From: Rhodocyclales bacterium
Lineage (GTDB): Bacteria > Pseudomonadota > Gammaproteobacteria > Burkholderiales > Rhodocyclaceae
Length of the DNA: 64,000 bases
Assembly: GCA_016183655.1 (NCBI GenBank)
Contig: JACPEH010000012.1
Span: 62,001-126,000, forward strand
Reading direction: 5' to 3'
The translations under genes were made by a program, and so were the position numbers. A model generated the notes under the pieces. The model worked only from the letters and a program-made list of their open reading frames with translations, had not been told where the DNA came from and searched no databases. Shown here piece by piece: positions 18,354 through 25,816 of this stretch; within the stretch, counting starts at the first letter, position 1; each line of letters begins with the position of its first letter.

Positions 18354-20111
18354 TTGGCACTGACTGTACTTGGACTCTCCGGCGCGCTGACGCACGACCC
18401 CTCGGCCGCCCTCTATATCGACGGCAAGCTGGTGGCGGCCGCGGAAGAGGAACGCTTCGTCCGCGACAAGCACGCAAAGAACCGCATGCCCTACGAGGCG
18501 GCGAAGTTCTGCCTCGAATTCGCCGGCATCAAGCCGTCCGACGTCGACGTCGTCGCCATCCCGTTCGCGCCGATCAGCCTGGCCGAGAAGGCGCGCTGGC
18601 ACTACGCGAAACGCTACTGGTACGCACCCGACCGCGCGCTGGATGCGATCTTCACCGGCAACCGCCGCCACTTCCGCTACAAGAAGCGCATCGAGTGGTG
18701 CCTGGCGCAGCTCGGCTTCGACCTGAAGAAGATCGAGATCGTGCCGGTCGAGCACCACCTCGCGCACGCCTCCAGCGCCTACCACTGCTCCGGCTTCGGC
18801 GAGAAGACGGCGATCCTCGGCATCGACGGCAAGGGCGAGTACGCAACGACCTTCTTCGGCTATGGCGAGAACGGCCGCATCCACAAGATCAAGGAGTTCT
18901 ACGACCCGGATTCGCTCGGCGGCCTGTACGGCGCGATCACCGAATACCTCGGCTTCGAGATGCTCGACGGCGAGTACAAGGTGATGGGCATGGCGCCCTA
19001 CGGCGACCCGACGAAATACGACTTCTCGCGGCTGGCGAAATTCGAGAACGGCGAACTGATCGTCAACACCGACTACGCCAACGTGATCGGCTTCCGCCGC
19101 TACAAGGAGAAGGGCAAGGGCTACTACTTCTCGCCCAAGCTGATCGACTGGCTCGGCCCGAAGCGCTCCGGCGACATCGCCGACGACCCGTACATCCACT
19201 ACGCGGCGAGCATGCAGAAGCTGTTCGAGGACCTGTCGCTGCAGATGATCGAGTACTACCTCGGCGACATCCTCAAGGAAACCGGCAAGCTGGCCTTCGC
19301 CGGCGGCGGCGCGCTGAACGTCAAGCTGAACCAGAAGATCATCGCCCGCCCCGACCTCAAGGAACTGTTCGTGCAGCCCGCCTCGGGCGACGCCGGCACG
19401 GCGATCGGCGCGGCCTCGTACGTGTCGGTCGCACGCGGCGTGCCGGTGGAGAAGATGGAGCACGTCTACCTCGGCCCGGCCTACAGCAACGAGGACGTGA
19501 TCGCCGCCTGCGCGCGCCATCCGTCCAAGCCGCAGTGGCGGCAGATCGACAACGGCGACGTCGAGGTGCCGAAGCAGATCGCCAAGATCCTCGCCGACGG
19601 CAACCCGGTCGCCTGGTTCCGCGGCCGCATGGAATTCGGCCCGCGCGCGCTCGGCGGCCGCTCCATCCTCGGCTGCCCGAGCGCCGCCGGCGTCGCCGAC
19701 CGCATCAACGAGCAGATCAAGTTCCGCGAGCGCTGGCGCCCGTTCTGCCCGAGCATGCTCGACACCGTCGGGCCGAAGATGCTCGGCAGCGACCACCCGG
19801 CGCCGTTCATGACCTTCACCTTCGAGGTCGCCGAGGAGTGGAAGTCGCGCGTCCCCGAGGTCGTCCATGAGGACGGCACCTCGCGCGCGCAGGTGCTGAA
19901 GCGCGAGTACAACCCGCGCTACTACGACCTGATGCTCGAACTGGAAAAGCTGACCGGCAACGGCGTCGCGCTCAACACCTCGCTCAACCGCCGCGGCGAG
20001 CCGATGATCTGCTCGCCGACCGACGCCCTCAACATGTTCTTCGGATCGGATCTGCAGTACCTGATCATGGAGGACGTGCTGGTGGTCAAGGACTCGGCCA
20101 GGACGGAGTAG
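18354..20111 (+). CDS. NodU/CmcH-type carbamoyltransferase (WapO-like), LPS core modification
   Basis: 585 residues from TTG 18354, read as (M)ALTVLGLSGALTHDPSAAL, with AAGAG upstream. The ORF-track start at 18270 adds a Pro/Arg stretch without homology. The N-terminal domain has DPSAALYIDGKLVAAAEEERF and the HHLAHASSAY histidine motif near residue 134, which binds metal and carbamoyl phosphate. GGGALNVKLNQKI follows near 315, then the C-terminal YrdC-like domain with FRGRMEFGPRALGGRS near 425 and ERWRPFCPS. These enzymes carbamoylate sugars through carbamoyl adenylate. In P. aeruginosa a relative (WapO) carbamoylates heptose II of the LPS core. The next gene, four bases on, is a WapH-like glycosyltransferase, in keeping with that role. 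Confidence 0.88.
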   Translation: MALTVLGLSGALTHDPSAALYIDGKLVAAAEEERFVRDKHAKNRMPYEAAKFCLEFAGIKPSDVDVVAIPFAPISLAEKARWHYAKRYWYAPDRALDAIFTGNRRHFRYKKRIEWCLAQLGFDLKKIEIVPVEHHLAHASSAYHCSGFGEKTAILGIDGKGEYATTFFGYGENGRIHKIKEFYDPDSLGGLYGAITEYLGFEMLDGEYKVMGMAPYGDPTKYDFSRLAKFENGELIVNTDYANVIGFRRYKEKGKGYYFSPKLIDWLGPKRSGDIADDPYIHYAASMQKLFEDLSLQMIEYYLGDILKETGKLAFAGGGALNVKLNQKIIARPDLKELFVQPASGDAGTAIGAASYVSVARGVPVEKMEHVYLGPAYSNEDVIAACARHPSKPQWRQIDNGDVEVPKQIAKILADGNPVAWFRGRMEFGPRALGGRSILGCPSAAGVADRINEQIKFRERWRPFCPSMLDTVGPKMLGSDHPAPFMTFTFEVAEEWKSRVPEVVHEDGTSRAQVLKREYNPRYYDLMLELEKLTGNGVALNTSLNRRGEPMICSPTDALNMFFGSDLQYLIMEDVLVVKDSARTE

Positions 20112-20115
20112 GCGC

Positions 20116-21249
20116 GTGGCCGAACGCTGGGTCCTGCAGTTCTGCCATTCGCACTACGGCCCTTTCGCCGACGTCGCCCGCCAGTACGCGGCGCTGTTCA
20201 AGGGTTCGCCGTACAAGGTGCTCACCGTCTACCTGACCGGTGAGCCGAACGAGGCAGTCCGCCAGGTGTCCGCGTCGGACGAGGTGATCTTCCTCGACTT
20301 CAGCAGCAAGGCGGTCGGCGGCCTCAAGCTCGCCGCCATCCGCGCGCTGAAGAAGATCGCCGCCAGCCGCGACTTCGCGCTGGTGATCGCCCACCGCGCC
20401 AAGCCGATCTACATCGCCTGCCTGGCGACCAGGCTGCCGGTGATCGGCGTGCACCACGCCTTCGGCGACTACAAGCGCATGACGCGCCGCTGCTTCGCCA
20501 ACGCTTTCAGGAAACGTCTGGCGCTGCTCGGCGTTTCCGACGCGGTGCGCGACGACATCCGCAAGCAGTTTCCGGACTGGCCGGCGGACCGCATCGAGAC
20601 ACTGCACAACCGGCTCGACGTCGCCGTCGCGCGCGCCGGGATCGTCCCGCGCGCGGCGGCCCGGCAGGCGCTCGGCCTGCCGGCCGACGCCCTCGTCGTC
20701 GGCAACGTCGGCCGCCTGCACGCGGACAAGGATCAGGCGACGCTGATCGCCGGTTTCGCCCAGGCGCTGCCGGGCCTGCCGGCCGGCACGCTGCTCGCGA
20801 TCGCCGGCAGCGGGCCGCTCGAAGCGGCATTGCGCCGGCAGATCACCGCTCTCGGCATCGGCGACCGCGTCCGCCTGCTCGGCCAGGTGCCGGACGTGCG
20901 CCGGCTGTTCGCCGCCTTCGACCTGTTCGTCCTCAGTTCCGACCATGAGCCGTTCGGCATGGTGCTGCTCGAAGCGATGGCCGCCGGCGTGCCGGTCATG
21001 GCCACCGACTGCGGCGGCGCGCCGGAGGTCGTCGGCCGGGCCGGGCTGCTGTTCGCGCTGCGCGATGCCGACGGCTTGGCGAACAAGCTCGTCGATTTCT
21101 GCAATAGCGACGCCGACGCCCGGCGCGCCTCCTGCATCGACGCTGCGCAGCGCCTCGAAACCGCCTTCTCCGACGCAGCCGCACGCCGGCGCTTCCATGC
21201 GCTGCCGATGGTGCGGCAGGCTCTCGCCAACGGGGAAGCGGCACGATGA
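20116..21249 (+). CDS. GT4 family glycosyltransferase (WapH-like)
   Basis: 377 residues from GTG 20116, four bases after the carbamoyltransferase stop. The C-terminal half shows the GT-B nucleotide-sugar domain: VGNVGRLHADKDQATLI near 198, LLAIAGSGPLEAALR, and the retaining EX7E region HEPFGMVLLEAMAAGVPV near 280. The N-terminal acceptor domain is alpha/beta (VLTVYLTGEPNEAVRQ, VIAHRAKPIYIACLA). It should transfer an activated sugar to the LPS core in the cytoplasm. Similarity to P. aeruginosa WapH is inferred from its position beside the carbamoyltransferase. It overlaps the next gene by four bases. Confidence 0.85.
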   Translation: MAERWVLQFCHSHYGPFADVARQYAALFKGSPYKVLTVYLTGEPNEAVRQVSASDEVIFLDFSSKAVGGLKLAAIRALKKIAASRDFALVIAHRAKPIYIACLATRLPVIGVHHAFGDYKRMTRRCFANAFRKRLALLGVSDAVRDDIRKQFPDWPADRIETLHNRLDVAVARAGIVPRAAARQALGLPADALVVGNVGRLHADKDQATLIAGFAQALPGLPAGTLLAIAGSGPLEAALRRQITALGIGDRVRLLGQVPDVRRLFAAFDLFVLSSDHEPFGMVLLEAMAAGVPVMATDCGGAPEVVGRAGLLFALRDADGLANKLVDFCNSDADARRASCIDAAQRLETAFSDAAARRRFHALPMVRQALANGEAAR

Positions 21250-22280
21250 GCGACGCAACCACAGCCCTCACAGCCCTCGCCGCCCGCGGGGAAGCCCGCA
21301 TCGCGCTGGTCGCCTTCAGCTCGCTCGGCGACGGCCTGATCTACCTGATGATGGCCGAGAACCTGCGGCTGAACGGCTACAACGTCACCTACTTCGGCAA
21401 CATCGCGCATCAGATCCGGCACTGGCTGCCGCAGCTGGACATCCAGCCCTATCCGGCGCCGGAGCGTTTCGATGAAGCGCTGACCGGCTTCGACCTGGTG
21501 ATCATGAGCCCGCCGCAATTCCTCCGCGACCGCATGGACGAGCCGACGACCGAGGCGCTGCGCAAGAAGTGGGTCCTGATCTGCCAAAAGACGCCCCAGG
21601 GCTGGCGGCACGACCATACCGAGCGCGTGCGCAGCACCAGCGACGCACGCACCTTCGAAGCGCTGCGCGACCTGCTCGACTGCAGCGGCTCGATCCGCTT
21701 CCGCGACTTCGACACCGAGAGCGTCGTCGACATCACCTTGCACTACATGCGCGAGAAGATGCACCTGCGCCAGCTGACGCGGCACGTCGCCATCACGCCG
21801 CCCGCCGGCTTGCTGCACCGCCGGCATCGCCAACGCATCGTCGTCAGCCCGGATTCGGCCTGGCCGGTGAAGAAGAACTGGCCGCCGCAGTCGTTCATGC
21901 GCCTGTGCCTGGCGCTGCAGGCGCGCGGCTACGACCCGAAGATCGTCGTCGCGCCGGCCAACCACGACTACTGGGCGAAGCTGCCCGGCAACGTCTTCGA
22001 CACCCCGGTCTTCCCCGGCATCGACGCCCTTGCCGCCTACCTCTACGAATCCGGCGCGGTGATCGCCAACGATTCGGGCAACGGCCACCTCGCCTCCTTC
22101 CTCAACGTGCCGGTGGTGACGCTGTACCGCAAGCGCAACCCGCACTTTCACTGGCGCCCGGCCTGGGGCCCCGGCACCGTCGTCTGCCCGCGACTGACGC
22201 TGCCCTGGTTCGGCGAACCGATCTGGAAGCCGTTCATCGGCACGCGCGCCATCCTCGCCGCGTTGAGCAAGGTGATATGA
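21246..22280 (+). CDS. GT9-like heptosyltransferase family protein
   Basis: 344 residues; ATGA overlap with both neighbours. An N-terminal alpha/beta segment (RIALVAFSSLGDGLIYLMMAENLRLNG) resembles the GT9 opening, in which Gly-Asp-x-(L/I/V) is conserved. The C-terminal domain has IVVSPDSAWPVKKNWPPQSFMRLCLAL and GAVIANDSGNGHLASFLNVPVVTLY, close to the ADP-heptose binding site in which D(S/T)GxxHxA is typical. The helper His of 'GNGH' is present. It may transfer heptose or another sugar to the core. It is divergent from WaaC/WaaF, which I do not see in this window. Confidence 0.75.
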   Translation: MSDATTALTALAARGEARIALVAFSSLGDGLIYLMMAENLRLNGYNVTYFGNIAHQIRHWLPQLDIQPYPAPERFDEALTGFDLVIMSPPQFLRDRMDEPTTEALRKKWVLICQKTPQGWRHDHTERVRSTSDARTFEALRDLLDCSGSIRFRDFDTESVVDITLHYMREKMHLRQLTRHVAITPPAGLLHRRHRQRIVVSPDSAWPVKKNWPPQSFMRLCLALQARGYDPKIVVAPANHDYWAKLPGNVFDTPVFPGIDALAAYLYESGAVIANDSGNGHLASFLNVPVVTLYRKRNPHFHWRPAWGPGTVVCPRLTLPWFGEPIWKPFIGTRAILAALSKVI

Positions 22281-23332
22281 GCCAGCCGCGCAAGATCCTC
22301 ATTCTCGACGGCATCGGCGGCGTTCCGCTCGGCCGCGAAGTCTGCGAGACTTTCGCCGCGCTCGGCATCGACACCACCCACGTCGACTGCCTGCGCCAGC
22401 AGCGGCGCCCGTTCTATGCCGCGCACTCCGCCTACGCCAAGCTGCGCAACCGCGGCGACGATCGCGACGCCTTCTACTTCCTGCCGAAGCTAGTCGGCGA
22501 CGACCTGCGCCAACTGATCGCCCGCGAACAGCCGAGCCACATCCTGGTCGTCGGCTTCATCTACAAGTTCTACGACCCGAAACTGCTGCGCCGGCTTGCC
22601 GACGAAGCCGGGGCCGGACTGTTCCTCTACGACACCGACACCTGCAACCTGTACGCGCGGCGACGCGAGTTCATATTCTTCGTCGAGAGCGAGCTGCCGG
22701 CTTACGATCGCATCCTCTCCTGCTCGGCGGTGACGACGCGCTTCTTCCGCGATACGCGCGGGCTGGACGCAGTCTTTGTTCCGTTCGGCGCCAAGCCGAT
22801 CGACGTCGCGCCCGGCAAGCAGCCGATCGACGTGCTGTTCGTCGGCAGCGGCGACCTGCGCCGCATCTTCCTGCTCGAAGGCATCCGCGACCGCGTGACG
22901 ATCCGCGGCAACCGCTGGCAGCGCAACTTCCCGCTGATCTCGGCGCCGCTGCGCGCACGTATCGACGACCGGCCGGTCTGGGGTGAGGAACTGCATCGCC
23001 TGCTCGGCCAGTCGAAGATCGTGCTCAACATCACGCGCACCGACTTCTTCGGCGCCGAGACCGGCATCAACCTGCGTATCTTCGAGGCGCTCGCCGCCGG
23101 CTGTTTCCTGCTGACCGATCACTGCGACGAGCTGGCCGGACTGTTCCGCATCGGCGAGGAGATCGAGACCTACCGCTCCTCGGGCGAGCTGGCCGAGAAG
23201 GTGAGCCATTACCTCGCCCACGACGACCAGCGTCGCGCCATCGCCCAAGCGGGATACGCGACCTTCCTGCGCGAGCACACCTGGCAGGCGCGGATAGAAC
23301 GGCAGATGCTGCCGCTACTGGCGCGCCGCTGA
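22277..23332 (+). CDS. CgeB-like GT-B glycosyltransferase (Glyco_trans_1_2 type)
   Basis: 351 residues from ATG 22277, overlapping the previous gene by four bases. The N-terminal half is an alpha/beta fold (KILILDGIGGVPLGREVCETFAALG). The C-terminal half shows SKIVLNITRTDFFGAETGINLRIFEALAAGCFLLTDHCDELAGLF, followed by EEIETYRSSGELAEKVSHYL, the pattern of CgeB-like glycosyltransferases. Helix/strand pattern IDVLFVGSGDLRRIFLLEGI links the two. It belongs to the co-oriented glycosyltransferase run and most likely extends the LPS core. Sugar donor unknown. Confidence 0.72.
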   Translation: MSQPRKILILDGIGGVPLGREVCETFAALGIDTTHVDCLRQQRRPFYAAHSAYAKLRNRGDDRDAFYFLPKLVGDDLRQLIAREQPSHILVVGFIYKFYDPKLLRRLADEAGAGLFLYDTDTCNLYARRREFIFFVESELPAYDRILSCSAVTTRFFRDTRGLDAVFVPFGAKPIDVAPGKQPIDVLFVGSGDLRRIFLLEGIRDRVTIRGNRWQRNFPLISAPLRARIDDRPVWGEELHRLLGQSKIVLNITRTDFFGAETGINLRIFEALAAGCFLLTDHCDELAGLFRIGEEIETYRSSGELAEKVSHYLAHDDQRRAIAQAGYATFLREHTWQARIERQMLPLLARR

Positions 23333-23395
23333 GCATTTCCGGCGGAAAACGACGATACTTCACCCCTCGGCGAGCCCCGAACAACAATTTCCAAC

Positions 23396-24892
23396 ATGCT
23401 CAATTCCCTGCGTACCCGCCCCCTGCCGCCCTGGCTGACTCCCGTGCGTGCGGTTTTCCTCGGCAGCCTGCTGCTGTCGCTGATCGCGCGCCTGGGCAGC
23501 ACGCTCAACCGCGACGGCATGCTCTACGTGAAAGGCGCGCAGGCATTCCTTGACGGCGGCTTCGCCGCCGCCCGGGAAGTGTTCAACTGGCCCTTTCTTT
23601 CCATTGCGATGGCCGTTGTCGCGAAGATCACCGGACTCGGCCTGGAGAATGCCGGCCACCTGCTGAACGCCTTCTTCATGGCCGGCGCCTGCGCGTTGAC
23701 GGTCGCCTGCGTCGAGCGCCGGCAGGCCGAGCTGGCCTGGCTCGCGGCCCTTGTCGCGCTGGCGCTGCCGGGCCTGAACGAGTACCGCAACGAACTGTTG
23801 CGCGAGTACGGCTGTTGGTTCTTCGTCATACTGTCGTTGTGGCTGGCGTTGCGCTGGTCGGAGTCGCCGCGCTGGGCATCGGCCGTCGCCGTCCAGGCGG
23901 CGCTGGGTGCCGCGGCACTGTTCCGGCCGGAAGCGCTGGCGCTCTTTCCGGCCTTGCTGGCGTGGCAGTTCGTCGCGGCGCCGCGTGCCGATCGCCGGCG
24001 GCGGCTGCTGATGCTCGGCGCGTTGCCGATCGCCGGCGCAGCCGCGCTGCTGGCGCTGTACCTCGGCGGGCATCTGTCGAACGGCAACCGCCTCGCCGAC
24101 GACCTCGGCCGCCTCAGCGCGTCGCGCTTCGACGCCAAGGCACAGGCACTCGCCTCGGCACTGATCGCCTACGCCAGAGAACAGGCCAGAACGATCCTGC
24201 TCTTCGGCTCGCTCGCCCTCGTCCCGCTCAAGGTCCTGCAGAAGCTGGGAATCTTCGTCGTGCCGCTGGCGTTCGTGTTCGTCAGTCGCCAAGCGCGCCC
24301 GACCTTTTCCCGCCACCCGCTGTTCGCCTGGGGGATCGCGGCCCATCTGCTGGTTCTGGCGGTCTTCGTCGTCGACCTGCAGTTCCTCGCCGGGCGCTAT
24401 GTCGGCCTGATCCTGCTCTTCTCGACCCCGTTCGTCGCCGCCGGCCTGTCGCTGATGCTGCAGCGCTATCCGCGCTGGCGCCCCGTGCTACTGGTCGGCG
24501 CCGGCCTGCTGATGTTCGCCAACGTCGTCTCCACCGGCCCGGGCAAAACGCATCTGGTCGATGCCGGCGGCTGGCTGGCCGGCAATGGCGCGGAATCGAC
24601 CAGGACTTATATCGACAGCGGGCGGACCGCCTATCACGCCGGCTGGCAGAAGGCCAAGATCGCCACCCGGAATCAGCGCGCGGAGGTCGAGCAGGCGATC
24701 GCCGAGGGTCGCTACGAGCTCTACGTGCTGGAGCATTCGCGCAAGGACGCGCCGGTCGAAGACTGGCTCACGCAAGCCGGCCTGCGCGTCGTCAAGCGCT
24801 TCGACCACCCGAACGGCGACGCCGTGATCGTCGCGGCCCCGATTGCCAGAATCCAGGTTCCGGAAAAACCGGAAAGCGCAGGAAACCGATGA
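23396..24892 (+). CDS. GT-C-like polytopic membrane protein
   Basis: 498 residues with about ten membrane helices between residues 20 and 400, then a soluble C-terminal domain (about 410-498). The first loop carries NRDGMLYVKGAQAF, an acidic D-G-x-x-Y pattern like the catalytic loop of GT-C enzymes (ArnT, PMT, EmbC-like). GT-C enzymes use lipid-linked sugars and act on the periplasmic side. The 62-bp gap before it is the only real break in the plus-strand arm. A role in transferring a lipid-linked sugar to the core or to lipid A is plausible but unproven. It could also be a membrane protein of the family without activity. Confidence 0.65.
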   Translation: MLNSLRTRPLPPWLTPVRAVFLGSLLLSLIARLGSTLNRDGMLYVKGAQAFLDGGFAAAREVFNWPFLSIAMAVVAKITGLGLENAGHLLNAFFMAGACALTVACVERRQAELAWLAALVALALPGLNEYRNELLREYGCWFFVILSLWLALRWSESPRWASAVAVQAALGAAALFRPEALALFPALLAWQFVAAPRADRRRRLLMLGALPIAGAAALLALYLGGHLSNGNRLADDLGRLSASRFDAKAQALASALIAYAREQARTILLFGSLALVPLKVLQKLGIFVVPLAFVFVSRQARPTFSRHPLFAWGIAAHLLVLAVFVVDLQFLAGRYVGLILLFSTPFVAAGLSLMLQRYPRWRPVLLVGAGLLMFANVVSTGPGKTHLVDAGGWLAGNGAESTRTYIDSGRTAYHAGWQKAKIATRNQRAEVEQAIAEGRYELYVLEHSRKDAPVEDWLTQAGLRVVKRFDHPNGDAVIVAAPIARIQVPEKPESAGNR

Positions 24893-25809
24893 CCCTCCCG
24901 CTCGTCAGCATCGCCATTCCGGCCTACCGGCACGCGAAGTACATCGAGACCTGCCTGGCTTCGGTGTGCGCGCAGACCTATCCCGAACTGGAGCTGGTGC
25001 TGATCGACGACGGGTCGCCCGACGACACCTTCGAGGTCGCCAGCCGCTTCCTCGATGCCCATCGCGACCGCTTTCGCCGCATCGTCCTTGAACGCCGGGA
25101 AAACCGGGGGGTGAGCGCCAACTCGAACGCCTGCATCGAAGCCTGCAGTGGGGAATGGGTGCATCTTCTCGGGTCGGACGACCGGCTCTACCCGGAAAAG
25201 GTCGCGCGCATCCAGGCCGCGATCGCCGAGTGGAGCGTTCCGGACCTGGCGCTGGTGCATACCGACACCGACACCATCGACGCCGACGGCATGGTACGGC
25301 CGGTGCGCCGGACGGATCGGCATGCGCCGCCGGGCCCGGACCATGCGGCCTACCGCTGGCTGTTCCACCACAACCTGATCTCCAACCCGTCGATCGCGTT
25401 GCGCCGCGACGCCTTTCTCGCGATCGGCGGCTTCGATCCGACGCTGCCGCTGGAGGACATCGATTGCTGGCTGCGGCTGTCCGCCCGCTACGCGATCGGA
25501 CGCGTGCCGGAGGTGCTGGCGAGCTACCGCAAGCACCCCGGCAACTCGCTGCGCCAACGGCAGAAGATGCTCGGCGCCTTCTTCGTCACCTATGCCAAGT
25601 TCATCGAAGCGAACCCGGGGCTGATCCCGGACACGGAGCTGCGGCGGCATTTCCGCTGGTATCTGCGGCGCTTCTGGAACCGCATCCGCGGCAGGGAGCC
25701 GTCGCGCCTGCCGCTGTTCGCCGGCGCCCTGCTCGGGAGTTACTTCCGCACGCCGCGGGCGGCAGACTATCGCCGCTTCGGCGAAATCCTGCTCAAGGCG
25801 GCGAACTGA
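24889..25809 (+). CDS. GT2 family glycosyltransferase
   Basis: 306 residues; start overlaps the previous stop by four bases. GT-A fold with VSIAIPAYRHAKYIETCLASVCAQTYPELELVLIDDGSPDDT at the N terminus and a DxD-like motif HTDTDTIDADG near 125. An acceptor-side motif GGFDPTLPLEDIDCWLRLS (ED) is near 200. The C-terminal about 70 residues are basic and helical (RWYLRRFWNRIRGREPSR). Transfers an activated sugar in the cytoplasm. It ends seven bases from the convergent fusion kinase gene, with no visible terminator between. Confidence 0.88.
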   Translation: MTLPLVSIAIPAYRHAKYIETCLASVCAQTYPELELVLIDDGSPDDTFEVASRFLDAHRDRFRRIVLERRENRGVSANSNACIEACSGEWVHLLGSDDRLYPEKVARIQAAIAEWSVPDLALVHTDTDTIDADGMVRPVRRTDRHAPPGPDHAAYRWLFHHNLISNPSIALRRDAFLAIGGFDPTLPLEDIDCWLRLSARYAIGRVPEVLASYRKHPGNSLRQRQKMLGAFFVTYAKFIEANPGLIPDTELRRHFRWYLRRFWNRIRGREPSRLPLFAGALLGSYFRTPRAADYRRFGEILLKAAN

Positions 25810-25816
25810 AGCCGGC

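Noticed and set aside
17300-19870. 856-residue ORF on the plus strand
   Set aside because: Out-of-frame reading of the acyltransferase and carbamoyltransferase genes; low-complexity Arg/Pro sequence.
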